NCBI GenBank assembly: GCA_019419895.1
Contig: JAHZIE010000071.1
Span: 1-5,300, forward strand
Length of the DNA: 5,300 nucleotides
Direction: 5' to 3'
DNA from: Clostridiales bacterium
GTDB taxonomy: Bacteria > Bacillota > Clostridia > Oscillospirales > Acutalibacteraceae
Shown: one piece after another, positions 1-5,300 of the stretch
How positions within the stretch are numbered: position 1 is the stretch's first letter
Layout of the letters: every line of letters starts with the position of its first letter
Program-made: the position numbers and the translations under genes
The notes under the pieces: model-generated
Told to the model about the DNA's origin: nothing
The model's input: only the letters and a program-made list of their open reading frames with translations
Database searches by the model: none

Positions 1-1
1 G

Positions 2-429
2 CTATCCTTCCCAATTCAACGGCATATAGCCTTTTGACTCCTCGCCGCCCACATTACTGGAATTATTGTAAACATTGTAGTAGCTTCCCAAAGTTGCTGA
101 AAGGTGGCTGCCTTGGCATTGGAAATGGTATAACCCTGAGTAGGAGAATTTGGATTAGTCCCATGCGGTTGGCTGTATTCAGCCATTTTAGAACTTCATA
201 ATAGGGACTGCCTTTTTCCAGCGTAGGGTGGAACTCATCATTTACCAAGTCATATAATTGGTTTCCATAACGCCGGTGACAGAACCATATTTTTTCCAGC
301 AGGACATTTCCTACTATCCCAATCGTTAAACAGACAGCTTCCAAAAGTAGGAAGGCCCTCCTCAGCCTGAGGATAAACTTCCTTTATTTTTACCAACGCA
401 TTTAGGAAACAATATTTATAAGCTTTTTC
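2..429 (-). pseudogene. Probable frameshifted remnant of an unidentified protein-coding gene
   Basis: Read on the minus strand, this stretch has no single long frame, but protein-like segments follow one another in different frames. About 420-253 gives text including KIKEVYPQAEEGLPTFGS. About 270-190 in another frame gives DEFHPTLEKGSPYYEVLK. About 186-90, back in the first frame, gives PHGTNPNSPTQGYTISNAKA. About 85-2 in the third frame gives YYNVYNNSSNVGGEESKGYM and ends in a TAG stop at 4-2. The joins would need at least three frame changes, so this looks like a decayed gene whose 3' end lies here. The longest single-frame piece (344-63) has only a TTG start, no clear Shine-Dalgarno, and covers only one of the segments. 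I do not recognise the family. The alternative is chance open frames, or sequencing errors in an intact gene. The case rests on composition (Gly/Asn/Ser/Tyr-rich, plausible protein text), not on homology. Confidence 0.4.
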
Positions 430-809
430 CTATCCTTTCGTTTTAATTAAGACAAATGAAAAAGCCGCCATATCGATATATCTTTCTTGGCTTTGCTCAC
501 AGGCTGACAAAAGAGCGTCATGGAAAAAACGATTGCTGTCCTCTGTCTAATTATGTGTGCTTGTAGTCATTTAACGGTTAAAAAAGCCTTTATTTATGCG
601 GCTTTGGGGTGCGAAAATTGAGAGGAAGGGCAATCCCACAAAAATGGCATTCTGTCGCGCAACAAAATAGATATACCACATTTCACGATATCCCCGCTTT
701 CAGTTACTACAACCTGCCTACCAGCCATTGAACAGCTCTTTATCTTAAGACTAAAAATTGGCGAAAAATGCTTTTTTAGAATTCATGCCGTTTCTTCTGA
801 AATAGCCAC
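430..809. other. Gene-poor region, no supported gene
   Basis: No frame on either strand has a convincing start, Shine-Dalgarno and coding character together. Minus-strand open pieces of about 35-45 codons exist (546-430; 728-594; one ending near 571). The 546-430 piece ends at a TAG directly before the decayed gene, in the same frame as its first segment, so it may be further remnant of that gene. A plus-strand 33-codon ORF at 520-621 starts MEKTIAVL but has no good ribosome binding site. A minus-strand hairpin at 580-605 (6-bp stem AAAGCC/GGCTTT running into a T tract) resembles a weak terminator. ATATCGATAT at 470-479 is a 10-bp palindrome of unknown meaning. The stretch is AT-rich and most likely degraded or intergenic DNA. 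Confidence 0.45.
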
Positions 810-837
810 TTGCACACTGGCGATAAATCGCTATAAT
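810..837 (+). promoter_or_regulatory. Putative sigma-A promoter of the hydantoinase/AKR pair
   Basis: A perfect -10 box TATAAT (832-837) lies 16 bp downstream of TTGCAC (810-815), a weak -35 sharing only the TTG of TTGACA. Transcription would start near 844, about 35 bp before the preferred start codon at 878. The spacer ends in GCGATAAATCGC (820-831), an inverted repeat with 5-bp arms directly against the -10 box, which is a possible operator. The -10 is convincing; the -35 and the operator are inference. Confidence 0.55.
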
Positions 838-877
838 ATGAAATAATAAGATTTTTCATATGGCGGTGTTAGTTTTT

Positions 878-2893
878 ATGAAGCTGGGAATTGGCATTGA
901 TACCGGAGGGACTTATACTGACGCGGTAGTTTGCAATTTTAAAACAAAGGAAATTTTAGGAGCCTCAAAGGCGCTCACAACCAAAGACGATCTTTCTCTT
1001 GGAATTTTGGAAGCCATTGATGGACTGCCAAAAGAATTGGTTCATCAAGCCGAACTTATTTCCCTTTCTACCACACTTGCAACAAATGCCTGTGTAGAGG
1101 ATAAGGGAGGCGATGCAAAACTGATCTTTTTTGGCGGAGATGCGAAGGTAATTGATGAAATGGGAGGAAAGTACGGCCTGCCGCCTTCAAAGGATATTCT
1201 CATTCAAGATTCCTTTACCAAGTTTTCGGGCGAACCTGTCAGGGAACCCGATTGGGATGCTTTTCAAAAGGAAATTGGGAATGACTTTGAGCATCTGGAC
1301 GGTGTTGGCATCATTGAAATGAATGCCATGCACAACGGTGCCTTGGCGGAAAAGAAAGCCAAGGAAATTTTTCAGAATAAATATGATATTCCTGTTGTAT
1401 GTGGACACGAGCTCTTTTCAGAACTGAATTCTTTGCAGCGCGGAGCAAGCACCCTGCTGAATGCGAGACTTTTTCCTGTTATAAGGGAGTTTCTCAGTGC
1501 TGTAAAAAAGGCGCTTCTCCAACGGGGAATCCATGCCACCCTGGTTATCATGCGCAGCGACGGCAGCCTGATGTCGGAGGAATTTGCTTCCACTCATCCG
1601 GTTGAGACTCTGTTGTGTGGTCCGGCGGCCAGCACCATTGGCGGGATGCGATTGGGAGGGGCACCCAACAGCCTGATAGTTGACATGGGCGGTACGACAA
1701 CGGATATCTCTATTGTGTCTGACAACAAGCCGGTTACTGTTATAGATGGCGTTTCTATAGGCAAATGGAAAACTTTTGTAGACGGGCTATATGTCCGCAC
1801 CTTTGGGTTGGGAGGCGATACTGCCATCCATTACCGGGATCAAAAGCTTTATTTGGAGGAATACCGTATTGTTCCCCTCTGTGTGGCCGCACACCAGCAT
1901 CCAGAAATGCTGGAAAGCTTGAGAGATTTGGCTAAAAACAAAAGAAAGCATACAAAATTCTTATATGAGCATTACCTATTGATTAAGGATATCAGCAGTC
2001 ATCCCCGGTATACAGACGAGGAAAAAGCGTTTTGCGAGATCCTGAAGAACGGGCCTCTTCCTATAACCGAAGCCGCGGAAGCTGTAAAAAAGGATATTTA
2101 TACTCTGAATGTGGAGCGTCTGTTGAAGGATGGTGTCGTCCAACTGTGCGGCCTGACACCAACGGATATCATGCATATTAAAAAGGATTTTACCCGCTAC
2201 CGCGCAGAGGCGTCCCTTTTAGGCGCGGAGTTTGTGGCTTACAACTTGAATCTTTCAATTGGGGAGCTCTGTGAGCTTGTTTACCGGGAAATTAAAAGAA
2301 AAATGTATGCCAATATCGTGGAAGTACTGCTGGAAAATAAATACCGTGGTTATATGAAAAACGGGATTAGCAGGGAGATAGAAGCCTTTATTGATGAAAA
2401 CTATGAAATGGCAAGAACAGGGAATCGAGATTCACTTCTTTCCATGATGTTCCGCACAGAATACGCTCTTGTGGGAATTGGTGCCCCTATTCGGATTTTC
2501 CTGGATGATGTGGCGGCGCTACTCGGCACCCGGGCGGTATTTCCAGAACATTATGAGGTGGCCAACGCGCTTGGTTCCATTATTGGTGACATCAGCGCCT
2601 CCTGTACAATTGAAATTAAGCCAAATGTCAATTCAGAGGGCATTGATGATTATATAGTATATGGCCTTGAAGAAAATCGTCATTTTGACGAAATAGAGGA
2701 GGCTGAGAAATTTGCCATTTCAGAAGCCGAGCGGGGCGCTAGAGAAAAAGCAGTTAGCCGTGGAGCGTCCGGCAATCTTACTGTTAAGAGCCGAATCCTT
2801 CAAAATGAAGCCGACTCAAAGATTTGCAAGATTTATTTAGGAACAGCGGTTACCGCAACCGCTGTGGGAACTGTATCTTTTGAATGGCAGTAA
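878..2893 (+). CDS. Hydantoinase/oxoprolinase family protein (HyuA-like)
   Basis: A 671-residue protein of the hydantoinase A / 5-oxoprolinase family, which has the actin/Hsp70-like ATPase (ASKHA) fold; characterised members couple ATP use to opening or carboxylating small substrates such as hydantoins, 5-oxoproline or aryl ketones. Visible motifs are an N-terminal phosphate loop DTGGTYTD (residues 8-15), a GHE segment at 176-178 opening the Hydantoinase_A domain, a second phosphate motif DMGGTTTD (269-276), and GLGGDT (310-315). Residues 537-570 give a conserved FLDDVAALLGTR...EVANALG block. Residues about 390-437 form a helical, winged-helix-like insert. The ATG at 878 is preferred because a GGCGGTG stretch lies just upstream and the protein then begins MKLGIGIDTGG; an in-frame ATG at 860 would add six residues but has no Shine-Dalgarno. 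No HyuB-type partner lies nearby, so the reaction is unknown. It is cytoplasmic, with no signal peptide. It probably shares a transcript with the reductase downstream. Confidence 0.88.
   Translation: MKLGIGIDTGGTYTDAVVCNFKTKEILGASKALTTKDDLSLGILEAIDGLPKELVHQAELISLSTTLATNACVEDKGGDAKLIFFGGDAKVIDEMGGKYGLPPSKDILIQDSFTKFSGEPVREPDWDAFQKEIGNDFEHLDGVGIIEMNAMHNGALAEKKAKEIFQNKYDIPVVCGHELFSELNSLQRGASTLLNARLFPVIREFLSAVKKALLQRGIHATLVIMRSDGSLMSEEFASTHPVETLLCGPAASTIGGMRLGGAPNSLIVDMGGTTTDISIVSDNKPVTVIDGVSIGKWKTFVDGLYVRTFGLGGDTAIHYRDQKLYLEEYRIVPLCVAAHQHPEMLESLRDLAKNKRKHTKFLYEHYLLIKDISSHPRYTDEEKAFCEILKNGPLPITEAAEAVKKDIYTLNVERLLKDGVVQLCGLTPTDIMHIKKDFTRYRAEASLLGAEFVAYNLNLSIGELCELVYREIKRKMYANIVEVLLENKYRGYMKNGISREIEAFIDENYEMARTGNRDSLLSMMFRTEYALVGIGAPIRIFLDDVAALLGTRAVFPEHYEVANALGSIIGDISASCTIEIKPNVNSEGIDDYIVYGLEENRHFDEIEEAEKFAISEAERGAREKAVSRGASGNLTVKSRILQNEADSKICKIYLGTAVTATAVGTVSFEWQ
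2843..2865 (+). repeat. 9-bp perfect inverted repeat at the 3' end of the hydantoinase gene
   Basis: ACAGCGGTT (2843-2851) and AACCGCTGT (2857-2865) are exact reverse complements around a 5-nt loop ACCGC. The hairpin is GC-rich and ends 28 nt before the stop codon's end. It encodes the repetitive peptide TAVTATAV, so protein constraint may be the sole cause. No T tract follows directly, so it is not a canonical terminator. It could slow transcription or protect the 3' end of a processed mRNA. Confidence 0.5.
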
Positions 2894-2969
2894 ACGTCTT
2901 GCCGCTTTCTTTTTTCGCGGGTATCACTTTTTACTTATCATTATTTTTTTTAAGAAGGAAGATGAAACT

Positions 2970-4085
2970 ATGAAAAAATTAGGATTTGGACTTATGCGCT
3001 TGCCTCAATTAGATAGGGAGGACCCCACGAAAATTGATATTAAAATGGTTGAAAGAATGGCTGATGAATTTATTCGGAGGGGATTTACTTATTTTGACAC
3101 CGCTTATATGTATCATGACGGATTCAGCGAAAACGCTTTCAAGCAGGCGGTTGTGGCGCGTTATCCGAGAAATTCCTTTACTATCGCGGATAAGCTGCCT
3201 GTTTTTCGGCTGAAAAGCGCAGAGGAATTCTCATCTGTTTTTGAAGAACAGAGAGAACGCTGCGGTGTGGAATATTTTGATTATTATCTTCTTCACAGCC
3301 TCACTGAAGAAAGCTATCGGAAGCCGATGGTTTCCCGGGACGGGTTTGAGTTTGTCACAAGGATGAAGAAGGAAGGAAAGGTGCGCAGCTTTGGTTTTTC
3401 CTTTCATGACAGCGCCGAACTGCTGGATCAAATTTTGACAGAGCATCCTGCAACTGAATTTGTACAGTTGCAGATTAATTACCTGGACTGGAATAGCCCG
3501 TCTGTGCGGTCCAAAGAGTGTTACGAAGTTGCAGTTAAGCATAAAAAACCTGTCATTGTCATGGAACCGGTCAAGGGAGGCTCTCTTGCCGCGGTCCCCA
3601 GCCAGGTGGAGCAGATGCTGAAAGACTACCGTCCTAATAGCAGTCCAGCATCCTGGGCGATCCGTTTCGCGGCCTCTTTGGAAAATGTTTTTATGGTTTT
3701 GAGTGGGATGAGCACTATGGAGCAGCTGATGGATAACACCGGTTTTATGAAGGATTTTATCCCTTTAAATAAAAAAGAGCATGAAATTCTCGAAAAAGCA
3801 GAAAAGCTCCTGAATGGCAGTATTGCCATTCCCTGTACCGCCTGTCGTTACTGTACGGACAACTGTCCCAAACATATTCCGATTCCGGATTATTTTTCCC
3901 TCTATAATCAATATAAGCAGTCCGGACAGAAGGATAGGCTTTTGGAAAAATACGCCTCCCTAGCTGAAAAAGGAGGAAAAGCTTCCGACTGTATTTCCTG
4001 TAAGCAGTGTCAGCATCACTGTCCGCAGCATTTATTGGTTGCAGATTACCTCAAAACGGTTGCCGGTATTTTCGAAGAAAAATAA
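2970..4085 (+). CDS. Aldo/keto reductase with two C-terminal [4Fe-4S] motifs
   Basis: A 371-residue fusion of an aldo/keto reductase TIM barrel (about 1-280) and a ferredoxin-like tail (about 285-371). All four members of the AKR catalytic tetrad are present: D43, Y48, K75 and H109, the last in the segment FDYYLLHS. The tail carries two clusters of the form CX2CX2CX3CP: C289/C292/C295/C299 and C341/C344/C347/C351, each expected to hold one [4Fe-4S] cluster. This architecture is common in anaerobic bacteria and implies electron exchange between a carbonyl/alcohol pair and ferredoxin-like carriers, probably with NAD(P)H; the substrate is unknown. The start is the ATG at 2970, with AAGGAAG (2955-2961) 8 nt upstream; the frame stays open back to 2880 but those 30 extra codons overlap the hydantoinase gene and encode no AKR sequence. 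The gene lies 76 bp after the hydantoinase gene, so the two are probably co-transcribed. It is cytoplasmic, with no signal peptide. Confidence 0.93.
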   Translation: MKKLGFGLMRLPQLDREDPTKIDIKMVERMADEFIRRGFTYFDTAYMYHDGFSENAFKQAVVARYPRNSFTIADKLPVFRLKSAEEFSSVFEEQRERCGVEYFDYYLLHSLTEESYRKPMVSRDGFEFVTRMKKEGKVRSFGFSFHDSAELLDQILTEHPATEFVQLQINYLDWNSPSVRSKECYEVAVKHKKPVIVMEPVKGGSLAAVPSQVEQMLKDYRPNSSPASWAIRFAASLENVFMVLSGMSTMEQLMDNTGFMKDFIPLNKKEHEILEKAEKLLNGSIAIPCTACRYCTDNCPKHIPIPDYFSLYNQYKQSGQKDRLLEKYASLAEKGGKASDCISCKQCQHHCPQHLLVADYLKTVAGIFEEK

Positions 4086-4235
4086 TATTTTCTCTGTCAG
4101 GCTGCCGAAACAGTTTAAATTGCGCTGATCGAACGGCAACTTTTAAGAACAATGTAATAATATACAAAATCTTTTCTTCGAGTTCCCATCATCACCGCAT
4201 ATACACGAAAAAGAATGAAAGCCAGCCCCGCTCTC
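4086..4235. other. Intergenic region between the reductase and the purine operon
   Basis: No gene is seen. Just after the reductase stop is a weak AT-only hairpin (AGAAAA, 6-nt loop, TTTTCT, about 4074-4091), and TGCCG/CGGCA arms (about 4102-4138) enclose a 26-nt loop before CTTTTA. Neither is a convincing terminator, so where the upstream transcript ends is unclear. A long frame overlapping the reductase end (4007-4396) has no coding character. Confidence 0.5.
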
Positions 4236-4264
4236 TTGCAATTACCCGGGAAATGTTTTACAAT
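4236..4264 (+). promoter_or_regulatory. Sigma-A-type promoter of the purE leader
   Basis: TTGCAA (4236-4241) and TACAAT (4259-4264) are separated by exactly 17 bp, the optimal sigma-A spacing, and each box keeps its most conserved bases. Transcription would begin near 4271. The spacer holds ATTACCCGGGAAAT (about 4240-4254), a near-palindrome centred on CCCGGG with one mismatched pair, so a repressor site overlapping the promoter is possible. No other promoter candidate lies between this and purE. Confidence 0.7.
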
Positions 4265-4292
4265 AAAAACATAACTCTTGGAGGTTGCCGGG

Positions 4293-4361
4293 ATGAGAGG
4301 AAGCGTAAGTTTTCATCAAAATTCGATGGTGATGTCAGGGGTGGATTGCGTATATTTATAG
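4293..4361 (+). CDS. Putative 22-residue leader peptide upstream of purE
   Basis: A short ORF with a textbook ribosome binding site: GGAGG (4280-4284) is 8 nt before the ATG, and a TAG stop follows 22 codons. The peptide begins MRGSVSFHQNS and is rich in Ser, Val and Met. It has no run of one codon as in amino-acid attenuators, and no membrane segment or recognisable family. It stops 17 nt before the terminator stem, a position from which ribosome progress could change leader folding. Two other readings are possible: a stand-alone small gene ended by the terminator, or a chance ORF. The ribosome binding site is the main support. Confidence 0.35.
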   Translation: MRGSVSFHQNSMVMSGVDCVYL

Positions 4362-4378
4362 GATGGTCAATAAAAATA

Positions 4379-4415
4379 GGCTGCGGTATCCCCTAATACC
4401 GTAGCCTTTTTATTT
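4379..4415 (+). terminator. Strong intrinsic terminator in the purE leader
   Basis: GGCTGCGGTAT (4379-4389) pairs with ATACCGTAGCC (4396-4406) over 11 bp with one G-U pair, around a 6-nt CCCCTA loop. TTTTTATTT follows directly (4407-4415). This is a canonical Rho-independent terminator. Its place after a promoter and before the purE ribosome binding site makes it an attenuator and not an end-of-gene terminator, unless the short ORF upstream is itself a separate gene. Confidence 0.9.
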
Positions 4416-4437
4416 GAGAAATTGGAGGAATGGTTTC

Positions 4438-4944
4438 ATGTCAGAAATAAAAAAGGTAGCTGTCATTATGGGCAGTGATAGTGACTTCCCAGTAGTGTCA
4501 TCCGCGATTAAGACCTTAAAGTCCTTTGGAATTCCTGTGGAGGCGCATGTTATGTCGGCTCACCGTACGCCGGAGGCGGCAGCCGAATTTTCATCCTCGG
4601 CCGCTGATAAGGGATTTGGTGTAATCATTGCCGCCGCAGGGAAAGCTGCCCATCTTGCTGGAGTACTGGCAGCGCACACCACTTTGCCGGTTATCGGGAT
4701 TCCGATCAAATCCTCTACCTTGGATGGACTGGACGCTTTACTTGCGACAGTTCAAATGCCAAAGGGGATCCCTGTCGCCACAGTTGCTATTGATGGAGCT
4801 GATAACGCCGCTTATCTTGCGGTTCAGATGCTTGCCATTGAAAATGAAAAGTTGCGGGAAAAATTGGCGGATTTAAAAAAGGAAATGGCACAGGGGGTTG
4901 CTAAGAAAGATAAAAAATTGCAGGATGAAGTAACTGCACTATAA
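4438..4944 (+). CDS. purE: 5-(carboxyamino)imidazole ribonucleotide mutase (PurE, class I)
   Basis: A 168-residue cytoplasmic enzyme of de novo purine synthesis that converts N5-CAIR to CAIR; class I enzymes work with PurK, which is not in this window. Visible motifs are the phosphate-binding GSDSD (residues 12-16), SAHRTP (40-45) with the catalytic His42, the mononucleotide-binding segment AAAGKAAHLAG, and the ATVQMPKGIPVATVAIDGA block. SAHRTP and AAHL point to class I and not the class II (direct CO2-using) type. The last 30 residues are a charged, probably helical tail beyond the core. AHLAG replaces the usual AHLPG, a mild variation. The start is set by GGAGGA (4424-4429), 8 nt upstream of ATG 4438; an ATG at 4430 lies in another frame. 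The gene follows an attenuator and precedes purM by 45 bp, consistent with one pur operon. Confidence 0.97.
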   Translation: MSEIKKVAVIMGSDSDFPVVSSAIKTLKSFGIPVEAHVMSAHRTPEAAAEFSSSAADKGFGVIIAAAGKAAHLAGVLAAHTTLPVIGIPIKSSTLDGLDALLATVQMPKGIPVATVAIDGADNAAYLAVQMLAIENEKLREKLADLKKEMAQGVAKKDKKLQDEVTAL

Positions 4945-4989
4945 AAAAACAATTCCATTTTTTATGGGGAAAACAGGAGGAAAATACGA

Positions 4990-5300
4990 ATGGAAAGCTT
5001 TAGCAATGCTTATAAGGATGCCGGGGTTGATGTGACAGCCGGTTATAAAGCTGTTGAGTTGATGAAACAGCATGTGGCCAAAACAATGGTTCCTGGTGTC
5101 GTTTCCGGAATTGGCGGATTTGGCGGCCTGTTTGAGCTAACGGAAATAAAAAATATGAGCCGGCCTACTTTGGTTTCCGGCACTGACGGTGTGGGAACTA
5201 AGTTGAAAATTGCTTTTTTAATGGACAAGCATGACACTGTTGGCATCGATTGTGTGGCTATGTGCGCCAATGATGTTGTCTGCTGCGGCGCGAAACCGCT
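4990..5300 (+). CDS. purM: Phosphoribosylformylglycinamidine cyclo-ligase (PurM), 5' part
   Basis: The N-terminal 103 complete codons of AIR synthetase, running off the window; full-length PurM is about 340 residues. It makes AIR from FGAM with ATP, two steps upstream of PurE's reaction. Recognisable segments are YKDAGVDVTAG near the start, the Gly-rich GIGGFGGLF (residues 40-48), the ATP-binding block SGTDGVGTKLK (63-73), and HDTVGIDCVAMCANDVV leading to CGAKPL at the window edge. The start ATG has AGGAGG (4975-4980) 9 nt upstream. It lies 45 bp after purE in the same direction with no terminator between, so the two are co-transcribed; purN, purH and purD would be expected next but are outside the window. 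Confidence 0.97.
   Translation, partial: MESFSNAYKDAGVDVTAGYKAVELMKQHVAKTMVPGVVSGIGGFGGLFELTEIKNMSRPTLVSGTDGVGTKLKIAFLMDKHDTVGIDCVAMCANDVVCCGAKP

Larger units (their letters stand above)
4265..4437 (+). promoter_or_regulatory. Untranslated leader and probable transcription attenuator of purE-purM
   Basis: The leader runs from the promoter at 4236-4264 to the purE start codon. It contains, in order, a Shine-Dalgarno GGAGG (4280-4284), a 22-codon ORF (4293-4361), an intrinsic terminator (4379-4415) and the purE ribosome binding site GGAGGA (4424-4429). CTCTT (4275-4279) can pair with GAGAG (4295-4299), enclosing the first Shine-Dalgarno and its ATG. GGGATG (4290-4295) can pair with TATCCC at the top of the terminator, giving a weak possible anti-terminator. 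Because purE begins 22 bp after the terminator, its expression must depend on read-through. Clostridial pur leaders often carry guanine, PRPP or ZTP riboswitches, but I see none of their signature cores here. Attenuation is a firm inference; the signal sensed is unknown. Confidence 0.55.

Noticed and set aside
520..621. 33-codon plus-strand ORF beginning MEKTIAVLCLIMCACS, resembling a lipoprotein signal
   Set aside because: No convincing ribosome binding site, the cysteine context is a poor lipobox, and there is no mature part.
594..728. 44-codon minus-strand ORF beginning MAGRQVVVTES
   Set aside because: Weak ribosome binding site, overlaps another open minus-strand frame of similar size, and no recognisable family.
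751..779. CTAAAAA/TTTTTAG inverted repeat as a terminator
   Set aside because: A 7-bp AT-rich stem with a 15-nt loop is too weak, and AT-rich DNA gives such repeats by chance.
781..860. 26-codon minus-strand ORF beginning MKNLIISYYS
   Set aside because: It overlaps the promoter of the hydantoinase gene, is very short and has no Shine-Dalgarno.
2880..2969. Upstream extension of the reductase frame to an ATG at 2880
   Set aside because: It overlaps the end of the hydantoinase gene, has no Shine-Dalgarno, and the AKR homology-like sequence begins at the ATG at 2970, which has a good one.
4074..4091. Hairpin AGAAAA-ATAATA-TTTTCT as a terminator of the reductase gene
   Set aside because: The stem has almost no GC pairs and no proper T tract after it, and it overlaps the stop codon.
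4007..4396. 129-codon plus-strand frame across the end of the reductase gene and the purE leader
   Set aside because: It runs out of frame through the reductase's conserved [4Fe-4S] region, then through the promoter and terminator; its composition is not protein-like.
4086..4437. Guanine, PRPP/ykkC, ZTP, THF or preQ1 riboswitch upstream of purE
   Set aside because: I looked for the conserved cores of each class by eye and found none; an Infernal search would be decisive.

Overview
The window looks like chromosome of a low-to-moderate GC Gram-positive anaerobe, most likely a Clostridia member (Oscillospiraceae/Ruminococcaceae-like). The reasons are strong AGGAGG/GGAGG ribosome binding sites, TTGnnn/TAnAAT sigma-A-type promoters, a U-tailed intrinsic terminator, an aldo/keto reductase with two [4Fe-4S] motifs (typical of anaerobes) and a clostridial-style purE-purM order. 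The genus is inference only.

Layout. Positions 1-430 hold what reads as a decayed gene on the minus strand: protein-like segments continue one another only if the reading frame changes several times. Positions 430-809 hold no gene I can support. A promoter at 810-837, with a small palindrome in its spacer, drives a plus-strand pair: a hydantoinase/oxoprolinase (HyuA-type, ASKHA fold) protein (878-2893) and, 76 bp on, an aldo/keto reductase with an intact catalytic tetrad and two C-terminal CX2CX2CX3CP motifs (2970-4085). No terminator separates them, so they are probably co-transcribed; the substrate of neither can be read from the sequence.

After a featureless 150 bp comes the start of a de novo purine operon. 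A near-consensus promoter (4236-4264) gives a leader of about 165 nt that contains a well-placed Shine-Dalgarno with a 22-codon ORF (4293-4361) and then a strong intrinsic terminator (4379-4415), only 22 bp before purE. purE (4438-4944) is followed 45 bp later by purM (4990 to the window end, truncated). Since there is no room for a promoter between terminator and purE, the pur genes must be reached by read-through, which means transcription attenuation. I could not match the leader to the guanine, PRPP/ykkC, ZTP, THF or preQ1 riboswitch consensus sequences that I know, so this leader is the most interesting item in the window.

Nothing here suggests a phage, insertion sequence, CRISPR array, tRNA or rRNA.
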